Positions 1 to 9,589 of a stretch of 64,000 nucleotides of DNA are shown in pieces; within the stretch, counting starts at the first letter, position 1; each line of letters starts with the position of its first letter. The translations under genes and the position numbers were made by a program. Below the pieces are notes generated by a model that had not been told where the DNA came from, did no database searches, and was given only the letters and a program-made list of their open reading frames with translations. The stretch is taken from positions 62,001 to 126,000 of the forward strand of contig SLTJ01000041.1 in the NCBI GenBank assembly GCA_004347685.1, in the 5' to 3' direction. The DNA comes from Clostridia bacterium. GTDB taxonomy: Bacteria; Bacillota; DSM-521; Neomoorellales; SLTJ01.

Positions 1-200
1 ACCCGGGGCAGGGAAAGCTCAAGCCGTTCGGCCAGGGCTGACCGCAGTGGCCTGGGCAGATCAGTCATTTCCTCCCAGGAGGAGGCCCCTTTGCGGTGGA
101 CCCAGGTAAAAAGCTGCCGCGCCCGGTAGGGCTCGGCCCCCAGGGCTGTCACCAGTTGCTCGTATTCCTCCAAGGTACAGTTATGCGCGTCCGTGGCCAA
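1..200 (-). CDS. rlmN: 23S rRNA/tRNA adenine-C2 methyltransferase RlmN, N-terminal part (cut by window edge)
   Basis: Reverse-strand translation gives an acidic helical start followed by PYRARQLFTWVHRKG and then SSWEEMTDLPRPLRSAL, the usual N-terminal accessory domain of RlmN; the radical-SAM core lies outside the window. RlmN methylates C2 of A2503 in 23S rRNA and A37 of some tRNAs. No ATG is available; the most likely start is the TTG at 200-198 behind GAAGG, which overlaps the end of rsmB by about 20 bases and suggests translational coupling. The rsmB-rlmN order is the standard Firmicutes arrangement. The family call is solid for a fragment of 66 residues; the exact start is uncertain. Confidence 0.85.
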   Translation of the reverse strand, partial: MATDAHNCTLEEYEQLVTALGAEPYRARQLFTWVHRKGASSWEEMTDLPRPLRSALAERLELSLPR

Positions 201-1506
201 CCCGCCTTCGCAGCCGCGCCATGAAGAAACCGTCCGTGCCGTGACGCTGGGGCCACAGGGTGACGGTGCCGTCCGGCTGTACCGCCTCCCGGGGGCCTGG
301 CCACGGCCCGAGATCCGCCACCTCTATCTCCGGGTGCCGGTCCAGGACGTCCCGGACTGCGGCTTCGTTTTCTTCTGCCAGCAGGCTGCAAGTACTGTAA
401 ACCATCTCCCCGCCCGGCGCCAAGGCACACACCGCCGCCTCCAGCAGGTCGCGCTGCAGGCGGGTGCTTTCCGCCACCTTTTCCGGGCTCTGCCGCCAGC
501 GGATGTCCGGCCGGCGCCGCAAAGCACCGGTACCTGAACAGGGGGCGTCCAGTAGGATGAATCGAGCCCGGCCGGCCCAGGGGCTCTTCCCCAGTTCCCG
601 GGCGTCCATGGCCATGGTCCGCACGCTGGTGAGGCCCAGCCGCCGGCAGTTTTCCGCTACCAGGTCCAGGCGGTGGGGGTGGATGTCCAGGGCGACTATC
701 TCGCCCGCATCCCCCATTAACTGGGCCAGGTGGGTGGTCTTGGTCCCGGGCCCAGCACAAGCGTCAATCACCAGGGAGCCAGACCGGGGCCGGAGCAGGT
801 GCCCCACCAGGATAGAGGCCTCATCCTGGGCCAGGGCCAGCCCGGCCTGGAAAAAACCGGCCCCGGTCAGATCCACCTGGCCCGGCACCACCACGGCGTC
901 AGGGGCATACGTAGCCGGCTCGCCGGAGAGGCCCTCCTCGGCCAGCCGCTGCAGCAACCCCTGCCGGTCACCCTTCAAGGTATTCACCCGCAGTACCAAG
1001 GGTGCGTCCTCATTATTCGCGGCGCAGAGTTTCTCGGTCTCGTCCAGCCCCAGCCTGGAGAGCCACCTCTCCAGCAACCATTCCGGGTGGGAGTACTTGC
1101 GGCTCAGGTAGGCCAGGGGATTACGGTCCCGGGAGGGAAACGGCAGCCGGCACTCATCACGGAGGATCCGCCGTAGGACGGCGTTCACCAGCCCGGCCTG
1201 GCCGGGACAGTGCTTCTTGGCCATGGCCACCGCCTCATGGCAGACGGCTGCCGCCGGGATCCTCTCCAGATAATAGAGCTGGTAAGCGGCCAAGCGCAGG
1301 ATGAGCAAGGCTGGCAGCGGAGTATGGGAAAGGCCCTGGCGCAAATAAGAGCCCAGGGCCCAGTCGAGGGTGTTCTTGTGCTTGACGGTCCCATAAACAA
1401 GCCGGGTGGCCAGACGGCGGTCGGCCGCACTTAACCTGGCTCTCTGGAGCCGGCCGGCCAGGGCCAGGTCCGCAAAGGCCCCCTTGGTCTCCACCGCAAA
1501 AATCAC
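181..1506 (-). CDS. rsmB: 16S rRNA (cytosine-967-C5)-methyltransferase RsmB
   Basis: An N-terminal NusB-like RNA-binding domain (about residues 1-135) is followed by a Rossmann SAM-dependent methyltransferase domain. Visible motifs are DACAGPGTKT (248-257, SAM binding), DAPCSGTG (320-327) and YSTCS (370-374); Cys323 and Cys373 match the paired cysteines used for release and catalysis in m5C methyltransferases. Length 441 aa is normal. The called GTG start at 1506 drops a homologous stretch: the frame stays open upstream and reads ARSLAWGV just before it, as in other RsmB N-termini, but no ATG/GTG/TTG precedes that stretch before the upstream gene's stop. It sits in the priA-def-fmt-rsmB-rlmN operon, co-directional with its neighbours. 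Confidence 0.95.
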   Translation of the reverse strand: MIFAVETKGAFADLALAGRLQRARLSAADRRLATRLVYGTVKHKNTLDWALGSYLRQGLSHTPLPALLILRLAAYQLYYLERIPAAAVCHEAVAMAKKHCPGQAGLVNAVLRRILRDECRLPFPSRDRNPLAYLSRKYSHPEWLLERWLSRLGLDETEKLCAANNEDAPLVLRVNTLKGDRQGLLQRLAEEGLSGEPATYAPDAVVVPGQVDLTGAGFFQAGLALAQDEASILVGHLLRPRSGSLVIDACAGPGTKTTHLAQLMGDAGEIVALDIHPHRLDLVAENCRRLGLTSVRTMAMDARELGKSPWAGRARFILLDAPCSGTGALRRRPDIRWRQSPEKVAESTRLQRDLLEAAVCALAPGGEMVYSTCSLLAEENEAAVRDVLDRHPEIEVADLGPWPGPREAVQPDGTVTLWPQRHGTDGFFMARLRRRVGHGRA

Positions 1507-1679
1507 ACCCCAGGCTAAGCTCCGGGCCGGGCTGATGCCCCGGGACCCGTCACCCGCGCCCGTGGCCTGCTGTCCGGCCTCAGCCGCCCGGCCGCCGGCT
1601 ACGCCCGCCGCCGCGGCTGCGGTCCCGGCCGTTCCCCTGACCCTTTCCGTCCTTCGCTCCGGTATCTGCGTGTCCGCTT

Positions 1680-2375
1680 CTATTCGTCTCGTCCTCCCAG
1701 CATCCCGGTAATGAGGAGCATCCGCACCAGGTTCAACAGCGCGGTGAGGGCCGCGGCCACGTACGTAAGGGCCGCCGCGCTCAGGACTTTGCGCGCCTGG
1801 CCGACTTCCTGGCGGCTAACATACCCCCCTGCCTCCAGCAGAACCACAGCCCGGCCGCTGGCGTTGAACTCCACCGGCAGGGTGATCAGGTAGAACACGA
1901 CTACGGCGGCAAAAAGGTAGACGCCGGCCACGGCCAAGGAGGGCAGGCCCAGGAATAAACCGATTAACAGCAAAGGGAAGGCCAGGTTGGAGCCGAAATT
2001 GGCCACCGGCACGATGGCCGAGCGCATCTCCAGGGGCAGGTACCCCACGTCGTGCTGAATAGCGTGCCCGGTTTCATGGGCCGCCACCCCTAGGGCCGCG
2101 ATGGAACTGCCTTGGTAAACCCGGGGCGAGAGCCGCAGGACCTTCTGACGCGGGTCGTAATGATCAGCCAGGTCCTGGCCGATGGTCTCAATGCGCACGT
2201 CGTGGATACCGGCACGTTCCATCAACTGCCTGGCTACCTGGGCCCCGGTCAACCCGGAGGATACCGGCACCTGCAGATAGCGATTGAAGGTAGACTGCAC
2301 CTTATACTGGGCATAAATGGTGACGACAATAGCCGGGATCAAGATAATAATGGTAGCATCAAAGAAGAACGGCAT
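1680..2375 (-). CDS. Membrane zinc metallopeptidase, YugP family
   Basis: A 231-aa membrane protein with a hydrophobic N-terminus (about residues 5-22), a central HETGHAIQH zinc-binding motif (His100, Glu101, His104), and two or three hydrophobic segments after about residue 120, including the PLLLIGLFLGLPSLAVAG region. This matches the YugP-type neutral zinc metallopeptidases of Firmicutes, whose substrates are not established. It lies between fmt and rsmB, an insertion seen in other Clostridia but not in Bacillus subtilis. The strong SD GGGAGG precedes the ATG. A role in membrane protein quality control is only a guess from fold and topology. Confidence 0.9.
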   Translation of the reverse strand: MPFFFDATIIILIPAIVVTIYAQYKVQSTFNRYLQVPVSSGLTGAQVARQLMERAGIHDVRIETIGQDLADHYDPRQKVLRLSPRVYQGSSIAALGVAAHETGHAIQHDVGYLPLEMRSAIVPVANFGSNLAFPLLLIGLFLGLPSLAVAGVYLFAAVVVFYLITLPVEFNASGRAVVLLEAGGYVSRQEVGQARKVLSAAALTYVAAALTALLNLVRMLLITGMLGGRDE

Positions 2376-2507
2376 TGCGTTACCTCCCTGCAGGTTTTGT
2401 CGGTATTATACCACATATAGGTATGTCAAGTAAACCTCTAGGGTAGGGGGCCGCCCGTAAAACTTGGCCGGGCTCTACCGGGCCATGCCGGTTTTCTCGG
2501 TGTGCTC

Positions 2508-3452
2508 CTACCCCAGACCGTCGCTGACCTTTACCCGGTAGCCGCGAAGAAAGGCCTGGATGTCCATGCTTTTTTTCCCCGCCGGTTGCACCTCCCTCAA
2601 GGCCACGCCGCCTCCCTGGCCGGCAGCCACCCACAGCTCCTTCCCGTCTGCCCTGACCACTGTCCCCGGCCGCACCTCCCGGGGCCCGCCGGCAAAAGGC
2701 GCCTCCTCCGCGCGCCAGACCTTTATCTCCCGGCCCTGCCACCCGGTATAGGCGCCGGGCTCTGGATTGAGGCCGTGGATCTGGTTCACCACCGCCCGGG
2801 CCGGCGCCTCCCACCTGATCCTGGCATCGTCCCGCGCCAGGGTCGGGGCGTAAGTGGCCCGGCTGGGGTCCTGGGGCCGCCGCGGCGCCCGGCCCCGTGC
2901 CAGCAGCTCCAGAGTAGCCACCAGCACCCTGGCTCCCAGCCCGGCCAGTTGCTCCGCGAGCTCTCCGGCTGTCATCCCAGGAGGGATGGCCACCGTTTCC
3001 TGCAGGATGATGTCCCCGGTATCCACCCCCGGGGCCAGGAACATGGTGGTTACACCCGTTTCCCCGTCCCCGTTGATGATGGCCCAGTTGATGGGAGCCG
3101 GACCCCGGTAGCGCGGCAGCAAGGAGGCGTGCACATTGATCCAGCCGTGCCTAGCCAGGGCTAGCAAGCGCGGGGGAAGGATACGGCCAAAGGCGACCAC
3201 CACCCCGGCCTCTGGCTCCAGTTGCCGGACGAAATCCTCTAGACCGCCTACCCCAGCTTCCTGCCAGACCGGCAGGCCCAGCCGGGCAGCCGCCACCTTG
3301 ATCGCCGGCGGTTTGAGGATGCCTTTACGGCCGTACGGACGATCCGGCCGGGTGACGACCGCCGGGATTTCATGCCCGGCCCGTACCAGGGCCTCTAGCG
3401 ACGGCACGGCAAATTCCGGTGTGCCCATAAAGACGATTCGCACCCGCGCCAC
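2508..3452 (-). CDS. fmt: Methionyl-tRNA formyltransferase
   Basis: Transfers a formyl group from 10-formyltetrahydrofolate to Met-tRNAi for initiation. The N-terminal hydrolase-like domain starts MARVRIVFMGTPEFAVPSL. The folate/catalytic region has NVHASLLPRYRGPAPINWA with Asn106 and His108, and GVDTGDI with Asp145, the expected catalytic triad; the C-terminal OB-like tRNA domain occupies about residues 205-314. Length 314 aa is typical. It begins 4 bases after the upstream def gene ends, and deformylase plus formyltransferase form the usual N-formyl cycle pair. Confidence 0.97.
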   Translation of the reverse strand: MARVRIVFMGTPEFAVPSLEALVRAGHEIPAVVTRPDRPYGRKGILKPPAIKVAAARLGLPVWQEAGVGGLEDFVRQLEPEAGVVVAFGRILPPRLLALARHGWINVHASLLPRYRGPAPINWAIINGDGETGVTTMFLAPGVDTGDIILQETVAIPPGMTAGELAEQLAGLGARVLVATLELLARGRAPRRPQDPSRATYAPTLARDDARIRWEAPARAVVNQIHGLNPEPGAYTGWQGREIKVWRAEEAPFAGGPREVRPGTVVRADGKELWVAAGQGGGVALREVQPAGKKSMDIQAFLRGYRVKVSDGLG

Positions 3453-3456
3453 CCCT

Positions 3457-3921
3457 TTACTCCCGGCCCTTGTCTTGCTCCACGAACCTGATCACCTTGT
3501 CAATAAACAGTATTCCGTCCAGGTGGTCTATTTCATGCTGCAAAACCCGCGCCAGGAGGCCGCTCCCCTCCACTTCCACCTCGCGACCCGAACGGTCCCA
3601 GCCGGAGACCTTTACCAGGCTGGCCCGCTTCACCTCCCCTTCCACCCCGGGAATACTCAAGCAGCCCTCCACGGCAATGTCCTCGCCCGCAGTGGTGACC
3701 ACCACGGGATTGACGAGCCCAATCAGCCCCTCGCCCGCATCCACTACGACCACTCGTTTGCTCACGCCGATCTGCGGTGCCGCCAGTCCCACCCCGTTGG
3801 CCTGGTACATGGTTTCAGCCATGTTATCGAGAAGCCGCAGGATGCTATCGGTTATCTTCGGCACCGGCCGGGCCTCTTCCCGGAGAATTTCTGCACCCAG
3901 ACGTAAAATGCGGTAGACGGC
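3457..3921 (-). CDS. def: Peptide deformylase
   Basis: Removes the N-formyl group from nascent proteins. All three family motifs are present: [16 protein letters not shown] (metal-ligand Cys) and QHEIDHLDG (two His ligands and the catalytic Glu). I place the start at the GTG at 3921, giving [18 protein letters not shown], the normal deformylase N-terminus, with GGAGAG seven bases upstream; a longer form starting at TTG 3939 is possible but has a weaker ribosome site. It follows priA closely and lies 4 bases before fmt, so the two are surely co-transcribed. Confidence 0.96.
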   Translation of the reverse strand, partial: AVYRILRLGAEILREEARPVPKITDSILRLLDNMAETMYQANGVGLAAPQIGVSKRVVVVDAGEGLIGLVNPVVVTTAGEDIAVEGCLSIPGVEGEVKRASLVKVSGWDRSGREVEVEGSGLLARVLQHEIDHLDGILFIDKVIRFVEQDKGRE

Positions 3922-3944
3922 CACTGACGATCTCTCCAATCTCT

Positions 3945-6173
3945 CTACAACATATTCTGCGGGTCAACGTCCAAGACTATTATTACCCGTCCTGGCGGCG
4001 GGTACCTGCGGTACAACTCTGGCATCACCTGGCGGAGGGCCCGGTACAAAAGCTGGAGCTTCCTGCCCTTGAGGAAAACCTGCCAGCGGAACTGGTCCCT
4101 TACCTTGGTCAGGGGCGCTGGAGTCGGCCCCAACACCTCCAGTTCCGGCCCGGTAAACTCGGTCAAAGACTGAGCGGCAAATTCAGCCGCAGCCCGGCTT
4201 TCCTCCATCTCCCGGCTCATGAACAGGAGGCGAACCAGGGAGGTAAAAGGGGGGTAGCCGGCCTGCCGGCGCCGCTCTGTTTCCGCCTGATAGAAGCCCT
4301 CGGCGCGGTTACCGGCCAGGGCCAGATAACTTTCTTCCTCCGGCCAGTAGGTCTGGACGATAACCTCCCCGGGCAGCTCTCCCCTACCGGCCCGGCCCGC
4401 CACCTGAGACAAGAGCTGAAAAGTGCGCTCCCGGGCGCGGAAATCCGGGAGGTTCAGCATGTTATCGGCGTTAACCACGCCCACCAGAGTCACCCGCGGG
4501 AAGTTCAGCCCCTTGGCGATCATCTGCGTGCCCACCAAAATGCCGGCCTGCCCGCGGTGAAACTGCTCGTAATACCGCAGGTGGGCGTCCCGGGAGCGGG
4601 TGGTGTCCAGATCCACCCGCAGCACATCCACCGCCGGGAAAAGCTTTCTCAGTTCTGTCTCCACCTGCTGCGTCCCGGCCCCACGACCCTGCCAGACCCG
4701 GGTGGCACCGCAGGCTGGGCAGGGCTGCGGGTAGGGCCGCGTGTAGCCGCAGTAATGACAGCGCAACTGCTCCCGGGCCCGGTGGTAGGTAAGGCCCACG
4801 TCGCAGTGGGGGCAGCGCCAGACAAACCGGCAGTTGCCGCAATAAACGTAGGGGTAGAAGCCGCGGCGGTTGATGAAGATCAGAGCCTGCCGGCCGGCCG
4901 CCAGAACCTCCTGCAGGCGGCGGACCAGTAGGCGGCTAAAAATCCCAGTATTGCCGGCCCTTACCTCCTCCCGCATGTCCACCAGGCCGACCTGTGGCGG
5001 CCCGGTCCCGGTCACCCGCTGCTGCAGGCGGACCAGGCGGTAAGAGCCGCTTCCTGCCCGGACGTAGGTTTCCAGGCCGGGGGTGGCGCTGCCCATGACC
5101 AGCACCGCCCGGGTTATCTGGCAGCGCTTCAGGGCCACCTCCCGCGCGTGGTAACGGCAACCCTGGTCCTCTTTATAGGCCGGCTCCTGCTCCTCGTCAA
5201 GCACCACCAGACCCAGGTGCGGGACCGGAGCAAAAATTGCTGAGCGCGTGCCCACCACCACGCCGGCCAGGCCGGAAGCCGCCCTCTCCCAGGCATCGTG
5301 CCTTTGGCCCGCGGAGAGGCTGCTGTGCCAGACCACCACCTGGTCGCCACCCAGACGGCGGCGAAGCTGGGCCACCACCTGGGGCACCAGGGCGATCTCC
5401 GGCACCAGAAACAAACACTGCCTTCCCTGGCGGATCAGCGCTGCAATCAGGCGCAGGTAGACCTCGGTCTTACCGCTGGCCGTCACCCCGTGCAATAAAA
5501 AGGGGGCGAACCTGGCCCCTTCCACCGCCTCCGTAATCCGGGCCACCGCCTCCTGCTGCTCTGCCGAGAGCGCCGGCGGCCCGGCCAGGTCCGCCATTTC
5601 TTCCACACCCGGATAGCCCTCGCGGTACACGGGATAATCTTCTGCCCGCACCAGACCCCTGGCCACCAGGGCGGCCAGGGACCTCCGGGCCGGCCCAAGT
5701 TCCTCCACCGCCAGGCCGTTGGCGGTAACCAACCCCCGCAGCACCCTTGCCTGGGCCGGGGCTCTGGTCTCGAGGCGGGCCGCTTCCGCGGCCGCCACCT
5801 CTGGCGGCACGGCCAGGCTCACGTACCGCCGCTGCCTGCCCGTCCCTTCCCTGGCCGGCGGAGGCACCATCATGCCCAGCACCGCGCCTAAAGGATAAAA
5901 ATACCGCCGGCCCATCCAGCGGGCCAGATCAAGCAGGTCCGGCCCCAGGGGCCTGAGGCCGGCTACGCCGGCAATATCCCTGATGGCCACCCCGGGTGGC
6001 TGCTCCACCCACCCCACTACAAAACCCGCTACTACCTGGCGGCCCAGAGGTACCTGCACCAGGCTCCCCAGTGCCACTTTTTCCTGCAGCTCCGGCGGTA
6101 CCCGGTAGCAAAAAGACTTTTCCATTCCCCTGGCCCCCAGGTCAGGTACAACCTCCACGTAAGCATCAGGCAA
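3945..6173 (-). CDS. priA: Primosomal replication-restart helicase PriA (N')
   Basis: A 742-aa protein that loads the replicative helicase at stalled forks. It has an N-terminal 3'-DNA-binding domain (about 1-105), a winged-helix region, then a superfamily-2 helicase core with Walker [13 protein letters not shown] and Walker B DEEQ. The insertion of two zinc sites is visible as four CxxC pairs: CGNC, CPHC, CHYC and CPAC. Motif V/VI regions include [12 protein letters not shown] and QVAGRAGRG. The start is TTG at 6173 with GGAG about 10 bases upstream. PriA heads this operon fragment; in many Firmicutes the gene directly upstream is coaBC or metK, which here lie 28 kb away. Confidence 0.97.
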   Translation of the reverse strand: MPDAYVEVVPDLGARGMEKSFCYRVPPELQEKVALGSLVQVPLGRQVVAGFVVGWVEQPPGVAIRDIAGVAGLRPLGPDLLDLARWMGRRYFYPLGAVLGMMVPPPAREGTGRQRRYVSLAVPPEVAAAEAARLETRAPAQARVLRGLVTANGLAVEELGPARRSLAALVARGLVRAEDYPVYREGYPGVEEMADLAGPPALSAEQQEAVARITEAVEGARFAPFLLHGVTASGKTEVYLRLIAALIRQGRQCLFLVPEIALVPQVVAQLRRRLGGDQVVVWHSSLSAGQRHDAWERAASGLAGVVVGTRSAIFAPVPHLGLVVLDEEQEPAYKEDQGCRYHAREVALKRCQITRAVLVMGSATPGLETYVRAGSGSYRLVRLQQRVTGTGPPQVGLVDMREEVRAGNTGIFSRLLVRRLQEVLAAGRQALIFINRRGFYPYVYCGNCRFVWRCPHCDVGLTYHRAREQLRCHYCGYTRPYPQPCPACGATRVWQGRGAGTQQVETELRKLFPAVDVLRVDLDTTRSRDAHLRYYEQFHRGQAGILVGTQMIAKGLNFPRVTLVGVVNADNMLNLPDFRARERTFQLLSQVAGRAGRGELPGEVIVQTYWPEEESYLALAGNRAEGFYQAETERRRQAGYPPFTSLVRLLFMSREMEESRAAAEFAAQSLTEFTGPELEVLGPTPAPLTKVRDQFRWQVFLKGRKLQLLYRALRQVMPELYRRYPPPGRVIIVLDVDPQNML

Positions 6174-6403
6174 AAAAAGCCAGCTCCGTTCCTTTCACCC
6201 ATCATCACCGCGCAGTGTCTTCCCCTTGCCTTTTCGCAATCGCCATCCCTTCCACATCCCTTCCTCGTAGCTAGCAATACGTCTCTCCCGTATACGCCAC
6301 CGTTTTCTTACTCCCATTGTAAAACACAGGGGCCAAAGGGTCAAGATAAGGCGCTCCAGATCCGCCGAAAGCCGCTCTGGACGGCGGCGGCCACCGTGGG
6401 TGC

Positions 6404-7240
6404 CTACCGATTCCACGGGAAGAAATGGCGGAATGGACGCCGGGGGGCGGTAGCGGCTGCTTCCGTGGCCGCGGAGGCGATTGCGTGGCCGGAGAGGAGG
6501 GCCATGGGGTTTTCCCAGGCGATACGCCTGGCCGCCTCGGTGCCGGCCAGGGAGACCACGGCCTCGACCGCCGGCCGGAGAACGGGGGGCCGGTGGCGGG
6601 AGTGGGCATCAGAGCCGAGGAAGTGCACCAGCCCGTGGCGGAGAAAGCTTTTCGCCACCTTCTCGACTTGAGGGCCGTGGGCACCGGTGAGGCTGGGGCC
6701 GTTGAGCTGGACCAATAGACCCCTGGAGACGGCCCCCTCCAGCCATTCCGGCCTTTTGATCACGCCGGCACAACGCTCGGGGTGGGCCAGGACGGGGGTT
6801 ATCCCCTTGAGCTGAAGCTGAAACAAGGTATCGTCAGCCCAGGAAGGCAGGTGGTCCATGGGCAGTTCTACCAGCAGGAAGGAACGGTCGCGTCCCAGGG
6901 GGAGAACTCTGCCGTCCCTGACCGCTTCGGGGAGACCTGGATCCAGGTAGGCCTCCTGGCCGGCCACCAGCTCGAGGTCCAGATCGGATGCCGTCTCCTG
7001 CCAGGCAGCCACCGCCGCCTGGACTTCCTGCGGGCCGGCTTGGAAGTGACCCGGGAGATAGTGGGGAGTGAGGAACAGGATCTTGGTCCCGCTGGCTGCG
7101 GCCAGGCCCAGGAGTTCGCGGGCCTCTTCCTCGCTCTGCGCGCCGTCGTCCAGGCCGGGAAGAAGATGGGTATGGCAGTCGGCCACTGGCAAAACAATTG
7201 CTCCCTGGCTTGTTTGCGACACCCGGCTCACCTCACCCAC
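6404..7240 (-). CDS. PHP-family tyrosine-protein phosphatase (CpsB/YwqE type)
   Basis: The N-terminus carries ADCHTHLLPGLDDGA, the metal-binding first motif of PHP-domain phosphatases, followed by LTPHYLPGHF and later LAHPERCAGV and LGSDAHSRHRPPV, matching the remaining metal-ligand motifs of CpsB/YwqE. These Mn2+-dependent enzymes dephosphorylate the autophosphorylated tyrosine tail of the partner BY-kinase and so control capsule or exopolysaccharide polymerisation. It follows the kinase gene by 26 bases. A GTG start at 7240 with GGAAGGG upstream is the best choice. It is the last gene of the exopolysaccharide block; 230 bases without an evident gene or good terminator separate it from priA. 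Confidence 0.9.
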   Translation of the reverse strand: MGEVSRVSQTSQGAIVLPVADCHTHLLPGLDDGAQSEEEARELLGLAAASGTKILFLTPHYLPGHFQAGPQEVQAAVAAWQETASDLDLELVAGQEAYLDPGLPEAVRDGRVLPLGRDRSFLLVELPMDHLPSWADDTLFQLQLKGITPVLAHPERCAGVIKRPEWLEGAVSRGLLVQLNGPSLTGAHGPQVEKVAKSFLRHGLVHFLGSDAHSRHRPPVLRPAVEAVVSLAGTEAARRIAWENPMALLSGHAIASAATEAAATAPRRPFRHFFPWNR

Positions 7241-7266
7241 GTGTATCTGCCCTTCCGGGCCCGCAA

Positions 7267-7986
7267 TCAGCCCCTGTTGTTCCCCTCTCCGTTGTGCTGG
7301 CCGTAGTAATACTTGTAGTGGTAGTAATAGTAGTAACCGTCGCTTTCCGGCCGTAAGCCGTTGAGAACGGCGCCCAGGAGGTGGACACCGGTCTTCCCCA
7401 GGGAAGTCTTGGCTTCCTGCATCATGTCGAGGCGGGTGACCCCGGCTCGAGCCACCAGCACGGCTGCGTCTACCTGGGGCGCCAGGACGGCGGCGTCGGT
7501 CACGGCCAGCACCGGCGGGGTATCTATCAAGACTATGTCGTGCTCCGCCACCAGGCGCGCGAGCAGGTCCCGCATCCGGCCTGAGCCCAGGAGTTCAGCC
7601 GGATTCGGGGGCAGGGGCCCGCTGGTCAGCACTGAGAGGCCCGCGGCCAGGGTCGGAGAAATAACTTCCGCCGGGTCCAGGCCTTCCACCAGGACGCTGG
7701 TCAGGCCGCGGCGGTTGTCCAGGTCAAAAACCTTGTGCATGGTGGGCTTGCGCAGGTCGCAGTCCAGCACCAGCACCCGACTCCCGGTCTGGGCCATAAC
7801 CACGGCCAAGTTGCAGGTGGTGGTTGATTTGCCCTCTCCCGGGCCGGCACTGGTGACCAGCAGGCTTTGGACGGGCCGGTCCAGGGCCGAAAAGCTTATA
7901 TTAGTCCGCAGCGTCCGGAAGGCCTCCGCCGCCGCCGATTTGGGATGGGTCTGGGTGATCAGAGTTGGGGTGTGGTTTTCTGCCAT
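7267..7986 (-). CDS. Bacterial tyrosine kinase (CpsD/YwqD-type BY-kinase)
   Basis: A cytoplasmic P-loop tyrosine autokinase that works with a Wzz-type membrane adaptor. Walker A is SAGPGEGKSTTTCN, Walker A' VLVLDCDLRKPT and Walker B IVLIDTPP. The C-terminus is a tyrosine cluster, nine Tyr in a 12-residue stretch near residue 220, the autophosphorylation tail. The start is ATG 7986, eight bases after GTGAGG; a GTG six bases upstream is too close to that SD. It lies 10 bases after the Wzz-like gene, whose cytoplasmic tail should activate it, and before the matching phosphatase: adaptor, kinase and phosphatase on separate genes as in Firmicutes. Confidence 0.93.
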   Translation of the reverse strand: MAENHTPTLITQTHPKSAAAEAFRTLRTNISFSALDRPVQSLLVTSAGPGEGKSTTTCNLAVVMAQTGSRVLVLDCDLRKPTMHKVFDLDNRRGLTSVLVEGLDPAEVISPTLAAGLSVLTSGPLPPNPAELLGSGRMRDLLARLVAEHDIVLIDTPPVLAVTDAAVLAPQVDAAVLVARAGVTRLDMMQEAKTSLGKTGVHLLGAVLNGLRPESDGYYYYYHYKYYYGQHNGEGNNRG

Positions 7987-7996
7987 GGGCACAGCC

Positions 7997-9412
7997 TCAC
8001 TTTAGCCTGGAACCGACCTCGGGGATGGTGCCCAACAGGGGCAATCCCAGACGGCGCTCCAGGTCCTCAGGTTCTTTGACGGTGTTGTCCAGGTATTCCA
8101 GCAGGAGGGCCAGGCCCACGGCCACCACCAGGCCCACCGCCCCGGCCACGGCCAGGTTGAGCTTCTTGTTGGGCTTGACCGGAGCATTCGGCACCTGGGC
8201 CGGAGCGGCTAGCAGCAGGCTCACCTCGCCAAGGTTGACGGACTGGGCCACCCTGGTCTCGGTGACCTTCTCGGCCAGTAGGGCTTCGGCTTCCTCCAAC
8301 TGCGTCACCTGCCGCTGCAAACGGGCTTGCTCGGTGGCTTTGGTAGTAAGTTCTGCCTGCAGCTCCTCCAGGCCCTTTTGCACTTCGGCGATGATCTGGG
8401 TCAGACCAGTGATCTCGGCTTCTTTGTCGGCCACGGCCGCTTCCTTCTCGGCCAGGCTCTGCTGCAGGGAAACATAGGCCGCGTTGACCTCTTCCACCGG
8501 CACCGTGAGCTGCTCGACCGGTATGGCCGGAAGCGGAACCTCTTGTCCTTCCGCTCCCGTGGCCGGCCCGCTCTGCCTGGCCTGCAGGGCGGCAATGGCC
8601 TCTGGCGGCAGCATCTGTTTCACGGTGATGGTGGGAGGTGTCTGGGCCAGCCTGGCTTCCAACTGCGCCCTGGCGGCCTGCAACTGCTGCAACTCCACCC
8701 CGGCCAGGGTAAGCTGCGACTGGTACTGCGTTAGGTCAGCGGTCCGCTTCTCCACTTCCTTTTGCAGCAACTCGACCCCGCGCGGCTTGGCGTTAAACTG
8801 CTTCAGGGATTCCGTGGCTGTCGTGAGTTCCTGCTCGACGTTCTGGCGCTGCTGCTGCAAGAACTCCACCGATTTTGCCATCTGCGCCTCGCTGTTTTCG
8901 GAGATAAAGGCCAGGAACTCGTCAGCCAAGGTGTTGGCGATATTGGCCGCCAGTTTCGGGTCATTGTGCTGGACCTTGATCTCGATGAGGTTGGTATCCT
9001 TCACCGCCTCCACGGCGATCATCCCGGCGAGGCTCTCCGGTGTGTACAGGACGGGGTCAAGCTGCAGCTTTTTGATCACTCGCTTGAGCACCACCGGGGC
9101 GGTTATCTGGCCCACATAGGTATTGACCGTCATTTCCGGCAGGCTCGAAACGGTGCCGACCACTGATTCCAGGCCCTGCTGGTTGGCGGGACGGCTCTGG
9201 TTGTTCTGGGCCGGCCTAGTCACCATGAGCACGGCCTTGGTTTCGTACACCGGAGGGATGACGAAAAAACTGAAGATGCCGCTGGTCACCACGGCAATGA
9301 CTGCAAACAGGATGATCATGGTCCGCCACTTGCGGATGATCTCCAGGTAGTCGCGGAGTTCCATGGTGGGGACCAACGACATTCCCTGCTGGGGGAGATC
9401 GTTCAGGGCCAT
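7997..9412 (-). CDS. Polysaccharide chain-length regulator / BY-kinase adaptor (Wzz family)
   Basis: A 472-aa protein with two membrane helices flanking a long extracytoplasmic coiled coil: TM1 just after ELRDYLEIIRKWRTM, and TM2 at the segment LAVAGAVGLVVAVGLALLL near the C-terminus. The central part (about 190-380) is rich in Leu/Gln/Glu heptads, typical of Wzz/CapA chain-length determinants. The C-terminal short cytoplasmic tail probably activates the kinase. An open frame extends 50 codons further upstream, but the ATG at 9412 has GGAAGGTGA about nine bases before it and begins the Wzz homology, so I use it. Proline-rich segments in the periplasmic part are unusual but occur in the family. 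Confidence 0.9.
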   Translation of the reverse strand: MALNDLPQQGMSLVPTMELRDYLEIIRKWRTMIILFAVIAVVTSGIFSFFVIPPVYETKAVLMVTRPAQNNQSRPANQQGLESVVGTVSSLPEMTVNTYVGQITAPVVLKRVIKKLQLDPVLYTPESLAGMIAVEAVKDTNLIEIKVQHNDPKLAANIANTLADEFLAFISENSEAQMAKSVEFLQQQRQNVEQELTTATESLKQFNAKPRGVELLQKEVEKRTADLTQYQSQLTLAGVELQQLQAARAQLEARLAQTPPTITVKQMLPPEAIAALQARQSGPATGAEGQEVPLPAIPVEQLTVPVEEVNAAYVSLQQSLAEKEAAVADKEAEITGLTQIIAEVQKGLEELQAELTTKATEQARLQRQVTQLEEAEALLAEKVTETRVAQSVNLGEVSLLLAAPAQVPNAPVKPNKKLNLAVAGAVGLVVAVGLALLLEYLDNTVKEPEDLERRLGLPLLGTIPEVGSRLK

Positions 9413-9589
9413 ACCTGTGTTTTCACCTTCCTGGTTTCGACTCTGGTTCTGACATTGCCGGGCTCCGGGCACGTGCGGGGCTCGAGGTTGAAGTGGCCAA
9501 CAATTTGTGGCCCGGGCGGAGGAGCACCCGCCAACCGGTTCCTGTTTCCGGTTATTCGACAAAGAACATCCAAATCCTTTTACCGGCCC

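Noticed and set aside
149-760. Reverse ORF of 203 aa over the end of rsmB
   Set aside because: Pro/Gly/Arg-rich shadow frame inside rsmB; no homology.
6174-6403. Possible gene or terminator between the phosphatase and priA genes
   Set aside because: Reverse frames are shadow-like, and the CCGCCG/CGGCGG repeats lack a U tract.
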